A DNA stretch of 64,000 nt, taken from NCBI GenBank assembly GCA_036245805.1, contig BTRK01000002.1:20267067-20331066 (forward strand), in the 5' to 3' direction. The translations under genes and the position numbers were made by a program. A model generated the notes under the pieces. The model did no database searches and was not told the DNA's origin. It saw nothing but the letters and a program-made list of their open reading frames with translations. The DNA comes from Pristionchus mayeri (taxonomy: Eukaryota; Nematoda; Chromadorea; Rhabditida; Neodiplogasteridae). Of this stretch, positions 23,034 to 35,401 are shown piece after piece; positions within the stretch are counted from its first letter, which is position 1, and every line of letters begins with the position of its first letter.

Positions 23034-23131
23034 GAAAGAACACTGTACACACTCTACTCATTTCATTGTTAATCTTTATTTGGTTAGTGTGATTTGTGCA
23101 TATCTTATTCTAAAATACATTATCCATGTAC

Positions 23132-23137
23132 AATAAA
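23132..23137 (+). terminator. Polyadenylation signal of HACL1
   Basis: AATAAA 98 nt after the HACL1 stop and only 7 nt before the stop codon of the convergent minus-strand gene (23144), so the two transcripts almost certainly overlap at their 3' ends. Confidence 0.6.
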
Positions 23138-23143
23138 GTGTGC

Positions 23144-24100
23144 CTATAGTAGTCGAGTGAGTAGAATGGAGATAATGGGAGAGAGGAGAGAGTAGATGGT
23201 GGAAGAGGAGGACTTCTTGTCCATCTGAACCACGTTGACATTGATCTGAAGAAGTGATAAGTGGATCAGGAGCAGTGAATAAGACAGCTGACGTTGCTCT
23301 CACTGCAAGGGCATTTGCATCCCTCGTCCTTGCAATCACACGGACAGTCTCCTCCCCCATTGCCGAAGAATTGGGACAGGGAGAACATCCACCCTCGGAC
23401 TCGCACTCGCACGAAGGCTGAAGAATAGGAATGGAGATATCACTCCTATTTCGAGATTATTATCGCGTTCCATGTCCAAATATGATCATAAATCACTATA
23501 ATGTAGAGAGTGATTCAAATAGTAATTTAGCAGAGTTGTTTGTGACCTCGCAACTCTTGGTCGTTGGCAGAGTGGTGGCAAGGGTGGTAGTTGTGATGGT
23601 AGTCTCAATGGGGGCGAGGGTAGTCGTAGCGGTGGTAGTCTCATGCACCTTCGTCGTCCCATCACACGAACACTTAATCGTATCGAGGGACTACTCACAG
23701 GTGTCGAGGGGGGCATTGGGCAGCACATAGGGAGGGACACTATACTCTCTCTTGTCCACAATTGCAGCAGTCGCAAGTGCCGCAGAGAGCAGTGCAGTGG
23801 TTGAAATGGATCACGGTTAACCGTCTTGTTTACTCTCTCATACGGGTCATCCGTGAGGAGAGGGAGAGAGAGACGAGAGAGTCTCTCTCTCCACAGTGAA
23901 TAGAGAGGGTAGGACTGCCAGAGGGACGGTTAACCGTCTCATCCGTCTCTGATCTGCTGAGGCCCTCTAAATAGCGACCCGTTGATCCATTTCAGCCACC
24001 CTAGTGCAGTCGATGAGAGCTGAGGGAATGAAAGGGAGGAAGGAGGGAGGTAGGAGGGGGACGTACCCACGAGGAGGAGTTCTACCAGGACAAGACGCAT
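23144..24100 (-). CDS. Small secreted Cys/Thr-rich protein, probably GPI-anchored, with an apparent frameshift
   Basis: Not recognised as a named family. The ATG at 24100 starts a hydrophobic signal segment (MRLVLVELLLV). Middle exons encode EYSVPPYVLPNAPLDT, then CSCDGTTKVHETTTATTTLA and further Thr/Pro-rich mucin-like sequence ending LPTTKSCE. A Cys-rich exon follows (PSCECESEGGCSPCPNSS, then CPCDCKDEGCKCPCSESN). After a 47-nt intron (GTCAGC to TTCAG) comes a hydrophobic tail, SSSSTIYSLLSPIISILLTR, ending at TAG 23144, typical of a GPI signal. The two halves of the Cys-rich exon are in different frames; one extra G in the G5 run (GCAATGGGGGAGG) would join them. The exon 1-2 junction is uncertain. 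Confidence 0.6.
23813..23937. promoter_or_regulatory. Two ACGGTTAACCGT palindromes upstream of the Cys-rich exons
   Basis: The 12-bp perfect palindrome ACGGTTAACCGT occurs at 23813-23824 and again at 23926-23937, both followed by CT. GGTTAACC contains paired Myb-like TAAC cores. It lies in the first intron or promoter of the Cys-rich gene, with GAGAGA/CTCTCT sequence between the copies. Confidence 0.45.
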
Positions 24101-24799
24101 CTTCTCTTCCAATCCCCATTGTCAACCCCTTCCCTTATAAGACGAGTGAAGCGGAAGTGTTTCATCTCTTGCCTCTCCATCCGTCTCTACCTTTCACTCA
24201 CTGTGAATCAGTCGTCGTTTCTTCAATAAGGATCCTTTTATTCACACGATATACGTCACATATTCTAGTAGTCCACTGGAAAAAAAGACAAAGTACAAGC
24301 GAGAAGACATAATTTAGCGGATGTTCAAGAACATACGAAATGAATAAATAGGGCTGTCTTTGGATATGGAAGATTGGAGAGAGAACAAATTAGATCGAGA
24401 TTGAACTGACAAGAAAGAACAAGTATGAGATTACTCAGAGTACGGCAATTTGAGAGAAAGAGATGATATCTCTAGCGAGTACCTATGAGAAGAAACGGAA
24501 GACGAGCTTTGATCTACCGGTGATACGACTAGATCTATCGATACTCAATGAAGGACTGGAAGGGTACGGTAGAATGAAGAGGACTCATGAGAGGAGAGGG
24601 GTTAGGGTGAGAGTGATCATGAGTGGAGACTGGATGGGTGATGAGATAGGAAGACGAGCGGTGAATTGAGGCGGGAGGGGGGTACCGAGAGGGGTTGAAA
24701 CGAGAAGGGACTGAAGTGAGTATCCCGTCTCAATGCATCCCATTCCTTCGGGAACTTCACTTCGATGAGGGGAGATCGATCCAGACTCAATGTACACAA
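24101..24799. other. Intergenic region or 3' UTR of the downstream-read zinc-finger gene
   Basis: Mixed composition. Some minus-strand frames here (24585-24797) could be terminal exons of the neighbouring zinc-finger gene, but no conserved motif decides it. Nothing else is supported. Confidence 0.35.
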
Positions 24800-27700
24800 T
24801 TAATCACCCCTATTCCGTGTCAATTCTCTTACCGTAACCGAGTGTCTCTCCACCCCCTGCAGCTCGCTATCTTTTTCCTTTTCCTTTTCCGCTGCCAAAT
24901 TTTTCTTCAGGCCACTCTTCAGTCGCTTCGCAAGTTTTGATCGTAGTTTGGTAGAGGAGTTTTTCCTCTTATGAGCTGAAAAGGCACTATACATAAGCCG
25001 TTCAAGATAATGGTTGATCATGAATCCATAGTACTCACCCATCCATGCAGATAGATCATTCATCATCTTCTGTGAGTGGAACAATCGAGTGTGTGAGTGG
25101 AGGAATGATAGAGTGGAGAAGGAACGATGGCACTTGGAGCAATCGAAGGAAGTGGGCTGAAAGGGCTGATCATTCCTTCTCTCCCTCCTTCCCTCTCACC
25201 TCGTTCGTCTTTGCCATTTGAATGGCAGCATTCGTGGTCATTCTCAAGATGGCTTCCTCACTGCTTCTCTCCATCATCTTCTCTTCTTCCCTCTCCACTA
25301 CATCCATCTTCATTCCACTTCTAATCACATCTACGTCATTCAATCGAGTCGTCCCATCAAGTCTCTCGTGTCTTTCAGTGTGATACTCCATGTTACGAGC
25401 GAATCTGAAAAGCTCTTCTCACTAATTCCTCTCCTCCCTACAGTACCTCGTAGTGTATACACAGTGCTGACACTTAGTGAGTCCCTGAGGAGGAATTCCG
25501 TTCGATTCCTTCGTCTCACGCACTACACTCGCAGAGGGAAGAACACTCTGAAAGGAAGGAATGAAGTAGAGGATGAGGAGAGGTAGCTACAGTACTCTCA
25601 CCATCATATCGGGAATGATAGAGTGTGTGAGGATGGAGGGATGAGGAGGATCCATTGATGGAGGGAGGGATTCAGATGCGATTGAGGAGAGATCGAGAGA
25701 GGAGATGGAAGTACTCGAGAGAGGGGGAGCAGCCATCGATGGAGAGGCAAGCATACTGGAATGAGTAGAGAGAGAGAGAGAGGGAAGGGTAATCGAGCTG
25801 CCTACTTGGGAGGCTTCGCAGGTCGGGTGGGAGTGAGTGTGGAGGGAGTGGAGGGAGTGCCCACGGGGTACGACACTCCGTGCGCCCCCGCCTTGTGATC
25901 TCGCAGTTGCTGACGAGAGGAGAGAGTAGTCGAGCAGATGTCGCATCTACAACCACAGTCAACTCCCTCTCGCCCCCCCCCCTCCCCTCCCTTACCTGAA
26001 GGTGAGTTCGCCCGTCCTCTCCCTCTCACGAGTATCGATATTAGCAATGACTGGTTTGTTCTCATCGATGACTATTCCGTGCATCTGCAACTCTTCCTCT
26101 TCCCTCCCTTCTCCTTCCCTCTCTCACCTTCAGCATGTGTGTTCTGAGGAAGTACTTGTTGCACACTTCTTTGTTGCACACGTCGCAGTAGTTCTTCCCA
26201 GCTGACGAGTAGTTTCGTTTGGCGGGAGGAGGCTTCACCTGAAAGGAATGACTCCATTTAATTTATGCATTCATTCGAGAGGAGAAGGAAACTCACGACG
26301 GGAGGAGTATTCGTGAGAGATGAGAAGGGATTAGGCATCTGTGAGTTGAGGATATGGAAGGGGAACTGTGCTTCTCCTCAATACGAGATAGTTACACAGT
26401 GAGATCATTGAGAGCAACGGTACCTCCGAAGATACTCAGGATCTGCCCGAGCTGTCCATGGACCATAGCGGAGTGGTTGGAGAGATGAGTTGATGATTCG
26501 AAGGACTGATCACACTCAGGGCAAGGGAATGAAGAGGGAGGAGTCACTCTGAATTACATCACTTTAATGCATCTACATACTCCTACCGGAGAAGGAGCAG
26601 TCACCAATCACAATGAGCAGACACTATCCGTAGTCACAACTATTCTACTCACGTGTTCACAATCTCAGAGTCCATCTTGTGATGAGAAGTGGCTTTATGC
26701 TGGATGAGATTGATGAAGTTATCCGTTTCGAAGGGACATTCGTCACACTTCGAAACCATCGACGAGGCAGCCATTCCATCCATTTCCAGTGAGGAGATTC
26801 TGCATCGGAACAATACTCATCGGGACAACTCGAGCCAACTTAATATCTCATTTTTTAAAAGCATTTAGTTTGTCATGTGATAAAAGAAGTGATATGCGAA
26901 ACAACTTCCCTTCGCCATTCATTCTCAATAATCAGCTATTCTCTTTTCTCTCAACAATTCACAATTCCATTCTCCTCCATTCTTTTTCTAGGCAGGTGAA
27001 TTGTCTTCATTGACTCTTTTCTCTGAGATTAACTTCATCCAGCCTATCTTTCATCTCCATATTACAAACTGTGCCTATATTTTGATTGTTATTCATACGC
27101 GACACCTATGACATTTCATTTACGATTTACAGATACCATTCGCATTCCCTATCTTCCCCATCTAGACTAGATTGACATTATCCATCGAGAAGGAGTCAAA
27201 TGGAAGCAAAATTGAGGCATCGAAAAAAAGTACTGATGAAAGAGGCAGTGGAGTGAGGGAGAGGATACAGCCAATATAAGTGATCACAGAACAGAATGTT
27301 TAAAAAGTGGACAACTAACCCGTTGTCTTCCTCCTTCTTCACTTCTCTTCTATCGATGGAAGTTGCCTCTACACTAGTCCTTTCTCTGATCACCGACGAG
27401 TTCCTCCCTCCTTCAATGCCTCTTCATTCAATCAATGTCTCGAATGATGTCTGACCCTCGATTGGACTACTTGAATCTTCCATTCCCTTCATCGGACTTC
27501 CTTCCTCCTCATCTATCCCGTGCTTATTAAGTCGATGGTTTCGCAGATAAGATCTATTTGCGAAGGCCTTGTCGCAAAGATCGCAGAATACCTCCTAGAA
27601 GGAAAAAGTACTCTTATGAAATCTTTGCAGTAGTGGATACCTTGGATGGAAGAGCAGAGGGGAGAGGAAAAGGAAGAGATTGAGAAGCGAGAAACTGAGA

Positions 27701-28390
27701 CTGCAGAGCAGCCAGCATATTCGAAACCATTGCATTCCCATCCATACTGGAATTGAGGAAGATGAAGGGAACGCAAGGAGGAGGGGGAGGGCAGCTAAGG
27801 TGAAATCAGACAAGAAGGACCAGGAGGCAGGATTTGTATTGGGGATGGTGAGAGACAATTATCTCGATGATGATTGAATGGTTTGAAGAGAGAGAAGAGA
27901 TCAAAACATGCAAAGTGCTAATAAACCCCCTCTCACTACTCTTTTCTTGTCTTACAATACTGGATAGACAGAGTGGAGCTGCTGAGGAAGAGGAGGAGGG
28001 GGAGGGAGAAAGGAGGATGGAGGGACTCACTTATTGGCTATGAGTTGAGATTGATTCGTCAATGCGAGTAGATCATTCACTGATTGGGGAAGGGAGGGAA
28101 AGGGGGGTTGAGTAGTGTGAGAGGGCGAGGGAGAATCAATCCCTCGAGGAAGACCCAATCCGTTCAAGAAGTCACCGCCCATTGAACAACTCTGCAATCT
28201 TGAGCATAATTCAAATGTTATTTGTCTTCGAATGAATTTATGATGATCATCTTCCTAATAGTAGTGATAAGAGTGATGGGGGGGGGGGGTACTGTAGAAG
28301 GGGGGGGGGGGGGTTCTCACCTCTAGAGACTGCATCATTGCCTTGCTCATATCGATGCTCTCCTGTTCCGATTTGAGCATCGCCATCTGC
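24800..28390 (-). CDS. Multi-C2H2 zinc-finger protein
   Basis: A nuclear zinc-finger protein of about fourteen exons. Reading from 28390: a short helical start (LKSEQESIDMSKAMMQSLE), then Gln/Leu-rich segments with NNMDGNAMVSNMLAALQSQ. At least seven finger units follow: CDLCDKAFANRSYLRNHRLN, CDECPFETDNFINLIQHKAT, CPECDQSFESSTHLSNHSAM, CDVCNKEVCNKYFLRTHMLK, CDICSTTLSSRQQLRDHKAG, CQHCVYTTRFARNMEYHTER and CSKCHRSFSTLSFLHSHTRL. A basic KLAKRLKSGLKKNLAAEK segment near the end looks like a nuclear signal. The splices that complete several fingers (for example VYTT|RFARN) support the model. The 5' end and last exon are uncertain. The unusual CNKEVCNKYF unit looks conserved, but I cannot name the family. 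Confidence 0.75.
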
Positions 28391-29141
28391 AAAGGAAAAA
28401 GTGAAATCGTTTGTTGATACTAGTGTTTAAGCTCGGCGTCATCACAGGGATGGATACAGTCTCCCCCTCCCTCCCTCCCCTATACTCTCTTCGTCTTTTT
28501 CACGCTCGTAATTATCTTATCAGCCTGTGTTATCAGTAAAAACGAAAAAAGCGAGAACGCAACACTCGATGTGCAACACATGGAATGGATGGGATGAAGT
28601 GTACTATAGAATGACGAGATAGGGTGAGTGGAATGGCAGATCTGATTGGAGGGAGGAGAAGGGAGAGGACTAGAGGACGGGAGAGGGAGGGAAGGAGGAA
28701 CCAAGAGATAGGCAAACATGGAATAACCTTTACTATGTGACCACTCTATGGATGATAGAGGTATGAATTGATGAGAGAGGAGGGAGCAAGGAATTGGAAG
28801 GGTCGAGAGTGAAAGGTGAGAAAAAGGAGACGAGAAGAGAGGGGAGGGGGAGGGATATCAGATCGAAGGAATACAACACGGATTATTCATGGTAGATGAG
28901 ACTTATTAGAAGGAAGAGTGAAGAGTAAGACGAGTTAGAGACAGGACTCATACCATTGCATTATCCCCCCGGAGACTGAAACTGGTTGAATTTCCAAGTT
29001 ATATGTATAATTGAAGGAAAACAATGTAACCGGATGGAGGAATGGTAAGCGAGGAGAGAGTGGGAGAGAGGGGGGAGAGGAAGAGGGTGGAGGAGGGCAG
29101 AGAAGGGGGGAGTAGGAGGGGATAGCACCTCTCCTCTTTCT
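28391..29141. other. Intergenic, purine-rich
   Basis: No supported gene. It begins with two G-runs at about 28,278-28,313 and continues as GA-rich sequence. An ATG-initiated minus frame at 28480-28719 is a low-complexity Pro/Ser sequence that could be a 5' exon of the zinc-finger gene; I do not call it. Confidence 0.35.
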
Positions 29142-32100
29142 CTAATAATTACATGTACCAGTCAGAACTGTAAACGCATCCCAATATGCAATGGAATGAG
29201 AATGACCATCAACTGTTGAGAGGAGAAGGAGAAGGAGGAGGAGGAGCAGAGGGAGGAGCAGGAGGAGGAACAGTGAGGATGGGAGGAGAGAGAGAATCCA
29301 TAGGATTCGATTCCATCCATTACCGATCACTGCCCATAACAAGACTCGATTATTAGAGTGAACAAACTCATTGCCACTCTCCTTCTCTTCATTCGCTTCC
29401 TCTTCTCTTCCATACAGTAAACCAGGTCTAAGTAATGGGATAGAGATGGAAGAAGCTGAGTAATGAGAGAGAGAGAGACGGGAAGAGTAGAAATAGATCA
29501 ATGGATAAGAATATGAGTGAGAAATGAAATGTTCACGGAATGGTCAAAGGATGGAAGGAAACAGAAAGGTCGTGATAAGAAGGAGGGAGGGGGTATGGGG
29601 AGAGAGGATGAAGGAAAGGCGAATGACGGGAAGAGGAACGGAGGACTCCCCCTGAACACCCTGACTCTTCGAAAAAGACGCGCGAGGTATGACATCGAGA
29701 AAAGGACTGTGAATAGAGAGTGGACTTTATGAGGGTTGCGAGGATTGGCGAGAGGAGAGAAAGGAGAGGAGGAGGATGGGGAGGGGGAGGGTGACCCCTA
29801 CATATTCAAGGAGGGAGAGGATGATGAGAGTGACTGTAGAGAAATGAGAAGGAGTGAGGAATGGTATCTATCGATAGAGAAGAGAAGAAGTATCTGCCAT
29901 TGTGAGTACATATGCCATCCGTGGATTGGTCAGAGGGAAGGGAAGAGATCTCGGGGGAAGAGATGCCAGAGGAGGGGAACAGAGACTCCAAACTAGATAT
30001 CCCACATTCTCACCTCAACACCAACATTATTATTATTTATATCAAACTCGATGGGATGACACTCAAAACAATGAATGGATTGAACGAGAGAACGAGACCG
30101 GTACCGATCCATCCAAATCCGATAGACTCAGAAATAATGGCGCGAGATTATTGTATTTGAAGTGGGAAATGCCAATTGTTAGGAGAGAGGAGAACCAGAG
30201 GGAAATATGAAGACTCTAAATGGGAAGGGCTAGGTCAAGACTGAAGGTGAAGGGAAGACGAAGAAGGAGAGGTTCGAACCATTAACAGAGGGAAGAACTG
30301 CGATAATATACTGTGGGATGAGAAGAGTAGCTTGAATTGAAGGAATTCGAAAGAGACCCATACATATATGGATGATATAAATGAGGAGTAATTCAATTAG
30401 ATGCAAGACTGGTCCATTGCCGCTATGAATTGAGAAGGGGGAAGGGGGGCAGAATGGAACCAACGATTCCACTTCGGTCCCCTTCTCGAATCTGTCGGAT
30501 CTCAAGTCGGAAACCCTTGTCAGTCTTGAGGAAGCCATTCACTAAAGTCTCAACTACCGTATCCAGAAAGGGAATTGAAGTTATGGACGGCAAAAAGAGG
30601 AGGAAGCGCCCATTGACGAACACTTCATTTCGATAACTGATAGACAAGGCTAAAAGGAAGGGAGATATGGAAGGAGAGAGGGGGGGGGGGGGAGAGGGAT
30701 AAGGAGGGATGGAGGGACACAAAAAGAGTTAGTGTTGTGGAGAGTGCAGTGCCAATTGAATGATCGAGTGAGATAAAGGGATCAAGACTGAGATGGTAGA
30801 GTTACTTATCTACCATATCCGTAGATACCATCCTACATTCCCCACTCTCACATCTCTTCATTTCCCTCGTTCGCCCATTGTATATACAATTCGAGTGATT
30901 TGCAGTGACCCTAGTGCAGAAGAAGCTATGACTCAATTGAAGAGGAGACCAATCTTTAAAGGACGACCCGAAGGAAGAGAAGAAAGGAGATGCGAAGAGG
31001 AAGAGGGCATGGGATCGAAGAATCACTCATCACTAATCAAACACTTTGAAGCACCAATTGATCGGTAGATCATTTATGGAAATGAGGCCATCATTGGAGG
31101 AGGGGAGGTTGGTGATGGCACCCATAACACCTCTGTTTGTGAGTAGTATAAGCTGCAAATGAAGGACGAAGGAGGGATTAGGAATGATCAGAAGGAAGAG
31201 GACTGAATGGTGGGAGAGGAAGAGGGAGTCACTCCAGTCACTTCACTCACTCACTCCCTCTCTGCCCCTCGTGGATAAGAGATAAGCTGAGAGATAGAGG
31301 GAAGACAAGTGTTCATTCACATTGACACAGTTGCAATACATACATTCCCTGTCTCTCTGCCCCTTCTCACCTCTCTCCTCTTTCTCTCCCACCTCCCTCT
31401 CCCCTCTCTCCCACCTCCCTCTCCCAGCTTCTTCTCACTCTGCTTTTTCGCCTATTTACACAATGAAATGTGTTTCAAGTGCAGGAGATAAGAGATGAAG
31501 AAAAGTGGAAGAATGGCGAGAAGAGACGATTTGAGGCGGATCCCTGCCATATCAACAACCCCCCCCCTCTCTCTTTCTCATGTCCACGAATCATATGAGA
31601 AATGGTAGGTGGAGGTTCAGAGGTTGAATCAGATAATAGATTTGATACCGTTCAAATTAGGCAGTGCTGAGATAAGACTAGATTAGAGACATTTGAAATG
31701 AAGATCTCACTCGGGGTCAGGGGCAATGGTCAGATAGGAAAAAGAAGACTGAATCTATGAAGAGGGAGAGGGGTGATGTGTCATTAATGAGTGAAGAGAC
31801 TTCCTTAGCCGAGAGCCACCGAAAGCCTCAATATCCCTTTATGAATTTACGAGAAGACTTAGTTTACTTTGATAGAGGGAAGGAGAATACAAGTGGATGA
31901 AGGAACCAAAGGAAGAAAGACGGGACGAGTGGGGAGAGGGAGTACGGTAGAGGAGGGAGTGGGGGGGGGGGATAGAAAGAGAAGGGGAGTAGAAATACAC
32001 TTCATCAAGACTGACTGGGATAGAGAGGCGGTCCATTCTCTTCCCTTCCATACCAAAACAACAATCTGATTTCGAAGTGGACTTAGCACGCTTGAAGAAG

Positions 32101-32350
32101 TTACTGAGATGGAGAGATGGAAGGCCGGTGATGCAGAAAGAAGTGGAGACTACCAGAGGGAGATTGCACGAGACCCTGCCCAGCCACTCTTGACGGAGAA
32201 GGGGAGGCATGATGGAGAAAGGAAGAAACACTCAGGAGGAATACCAGAGGGACAGGAGATGCCAACTACCTAATCACTCATATACACACACGCGCGCACA
32301 TAATTCGGACGATTCAGTCTATGAGCCCCGGATCCTTCCAACATACATTT
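29142..32350 (-). CDS. Partly resolved multi-exon gene, probable single-pass membrane protein
   Basis: Not recognised. Minus-strand exons with good splice context, in order: about 32,300 (KCMLEGSGAHRLNRPNYV); about 32,080 (NFFKRAKSTSKSDCCFGMEG); about 31,120 (GVMGAITNLPSSNDGLISIN, spliced through a CAATTGAG acceptor near 30,932 to HSFFCTRVTANHSNCIYNGR); 30,700-30,470 after TTTTAG (SYRNEVFVNGRFLLFL to LVNGFLKTDKGFRLEIRQIR); about 30,300 (YIIAVLPSVNGSNLSFFVF); and 29,440-29,142. The last carries a Leu-rich helix (about 30 residues) and a short tail. Cys residues and NHS/NGS sequons upstream of the helix suggest an extracellular part, perhaps CUB-like. Introns are strongly purine-rich on the plus strand, as expected for minus-strand transcription here. 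The 5' end and several exons are unresolved, and two genes are possible. Confidence 0.35.
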
Positions 32351-34135
32351 CTGCAGATGTCGAAACGAAATGAGAGATTATTTGAATCGGAGCTGTCATG
32401 AACAGATTAAAGTGAAATGGGAGCTACGCCAATTTTGAAGTCCATTCCATGTAGAGAGACACACACCGGAAAATATTGGAAGTGGGGACAGAGAACTAAG
32501 ACAAGGCATTAGAGAGGAAGGGAAACAATCACTGTAGTTTCTCCCCCCACCCATGATATGTAGTCTTGAAATGGATAAATGAGAGTACCACTCGATAAAA
32601 GAGCTACAAATGGGAAATTGTATCTAGTGGAATCATTGAAATGGAATTCAGGAAGGAGTAAGCGAAAAACGGAAGCAGCACAATGGATTGTGAAGAGTAC
32701 TTCAATCTCTCAATTCTCTTTACTTAATAGAAGAGTTAATGAACGGAGCAAAACGTTTTAGAAGAATTGGAAAGAAATGGTTAAAAGGACGGAGGAAGGG
32801 AGCACAAATTATCGTCACACTATCATAAAACTGAGTAGACCAAAGAAGAAAAACGATTCGATGCGCAACCTAATCGTGGCTACGAATCAATAGTGATAGT
32901 TATGGAATAGCAGAGAAGAGTCAGACTATATATGGGAGAATAAGTTCAATCCACCCAACATATCCTCTCGACTGCATATTTGAAATGGTAATTTGTCTCA
33001 GTAGAAAGTGGAAGCTTGTGAAAGTGAAGGAAGAGAAGGGGAGGAGGGGGGAGGGGGGAGAGGGGAGAGGGGAGAGGGAAGGGGGAAACATCGGGATGCT
33101 CTACCTGGAAACGAATTATATACCCATAATGAGATGAGATAAGCATGAAAGAAAAAGAGGAAATCAGAAAGATGCGCAGAGAGAACTCCGAGATTGAGGA
33201 TTAAATTGCATTATTACCAGCTAGTACTAAATTATGAGAGGGGAAAGATGAACGTAGTGAGTCAAGTAACCCCCCAATCCACAGAAACGTAGCAGGCTTC
33301 AAATAAGATTATGAGTGCTCTTTCTCGCTTTGACGATTCTCACAAGGAATCAAGGAGATTGGATGGATGGTACACAAAGAGACAAGGAATCTCGTATGCA
33401 CTACTCATCTCATTACTCTACTCTACTCCTTCATCACCAACCTTATGTGCACTCTTCTTCAAGTCGTCGCACACCCTTCCAACTCCTTCCCTATTCCTCT
33501 CCCTTGTCCGATAGCCTTCGTAAATGCAATTCGAAACCTGGAAATCGTGGAGGGACATGAAATATTAAGCGACAATCTCACGTATATAGACTCCATTTTA
33601 ATTGGCATTTTCACGCGAGGTTTCACATTTCAAAGACAAAGAGAAGAGAGGAGCCGTTATTGGAATGGAAAACGGAAGACGGGGACAAAACAGTTATGGA
33701 CGGAGATTATCTATCCACTCTATCCATACCGTCTCCCCATCACAAATAAGAGAATTGAAGGATGAAGAAGACGAAGATGCGCCATTCTCATATCTCCACT
33801 CAGAAAGCTATACTAAGTGACCGAAGCCTCGAGGCATCAAAATGAATTTCATAACTAAGTCTACTTGATGAGAAATAGGAGAAAGCAAAAATGCCCGAGG
33901 CGAGAAGTTAGATGAGCGGGCGCAGAACGAATTACGAGATTTAGAGACGGCGGGATAGAAGGGAAAGATGAGACCTAGTGATAGGATAGTCGAGACTCCA
34001 AAGATGACATCTACTCACAATTGAGACAAGAGAAGTCATGATGAACATGCATTTGAAATGGAATCCAACTCCTTTCCGTCTCATCTCTCGCTCAAGCCCA
34101 CTTTCTCAACTACCGTAGGCTCCTTTCCGGCTCAT
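32351..34135. other. Purine-rich stretch, no firmly supported gene
   Basis: Probably introns or spacer of minus-strand transcripts. A plus-strand open segment at 33,311-33,815 is discussed under rejected items. There is a GAGGGG microsatellite-like run at 33,040-33,080. Confidence 0.35.
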
Positions 34136-34446
34136 TCAAACGACTTTCGGATGCAGTTTGTCAATCACTGCCTTGAATTTGGACAATAATTTCGAGCCGG
34201 GCTTCCGTAAAGTTATGACTATTAGAGACAACGATTTCCTTTTTGGAGCAGTCTCGTAAATAATGTGCTCAAGTGCTGCCAGATATCCTCTCCCACTTTC
34301 TCCTCTTTCCAGTTCAAGACATCCTTCAATACATCAAGACAATTAGAGTGAGAAAAAAGGAAATCTCTACTCCGGAAATTTGTTCCTTGTCCATATTTCA
34401 CCAACTCCTTCACTCCAATTCGCCAAAACGAAAGCGATAAGAGCAC
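34136..34446 (-). CDS. Small hypothetical protein fragment
   Basis: Not recognised. The best reading joins FWRIGVKEL (donor GTGAAA near 34,404) to DVLNWKEEKVGEDIWQHLST and LFTRLLQKGN through a TATTGAAG acceptor. A further exon then reads either KPGSKLLSKFKAVIDKLHPK (TGA at 34136) or an alternative frame. The composition (amphipathic, Lys/Leu/Trp) looks coding. The start and upstream exons, possibly up to about 34,900, were not found. It sits downstream of endonuclease V on the same strand, about 1 kb away. Confidence 0.3.
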
Positions 34447-35401
34447 GTCTGCTTAGAATGCAAATGAGGAAGGGGAATAGATGCATGAGGGTAGGAGAGG
34501 ATTTAAAGCTGCTGTTTTGGAAAAACCGAAAAAAATCTCACCTCGGACTTCACGAGACGTGCCTATAATGATTAAGCTTTTTAGCAGAAATGATACGACT
34601 CATATCCAGATTTGACTCCATCTATTATATCACAATAAGAGAAAAACGTATGCGAAAACAAAAGAGGAAAATAATTAGAAGAATAACGAAATACGGATAA
34701 CAACGCCATCTGAAGTGTCCCACCCTAACAGTCGATTTCAAGTGCTTTCGATTTCAGTACGGTATGATCCCTGAAGGATAAATCGAATACAAAAAATATT
34801 GAGTTTTCATTAGTAAAAGACATAATAAAAGGCTTATCCGTCTGGTGGTTTTCATTTTATTTTGCATGATTAGTTAATTTTGAAGTGTCTTCTTCAAACT
34901 CGAGAGCACAGATTTCACAAATACTTCAGATATCCCAATTAGAGAAGAAAAAGCTCAATTTGGACTGGGTAGTAGTTCAGCTCAAGAGAAACTGCAATGA
35001 AATCGGAAGGAAAGCCGAATTGAGGCAATAAAGTGGTAACAAAAGGTGGTCTCACTTAAAATTTTCAATCAACTTTAGTACTTCGCAGGAGGAAGAACCA
35101 TAAAGTGGGCTTGGAATTGAGACATAACCTCATTTATTATCTTGTCATAGTGGAAGCAACTGAGAACAATTTATTTTACAAGCGAAAGAGGAGCGTTTTG
35201 AAATGTATTTCAGTAATGTTTACCAGAGAATGCAATTAAAGCTGTTTCCCCCCAAAGAGAAGAGAAATAACTAAATAATGAGGATATCTGAAAAAAGAAG
35301 CTTCTTGCTGCAATAAACAAGTGTGATACCTCGAACAATACTCGAATAATTATAATCGTAATAATTAATAAATACATCAGTATATTACAAATCGAAAGGG
35401 G
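34447..35401. other. AT-rich intergenic region
   Basis: Between the small hypothetical gene and endonuclease V. No repeat or RNA gene was recognised. Confidence 0.4.

Noticed and set aside
29736..30160. Plus-strand GA-rich frames (Glu/Arg/Gly-rich, and DSKLDIPHSHLNTNIIII).
   Set aside because: Biased composition explains the open frames, and minus-strand exons with good splice sites lie in the same place.
33311..33815. Plus-strand open segment that can be spliced into a Ser/His-rich tail ending LHSESYTK.
   Set aside because: No upstream plus-strand exon, no conserved domain, and the surrounding purine skew points to minus-strand transcription. Left unannotated.
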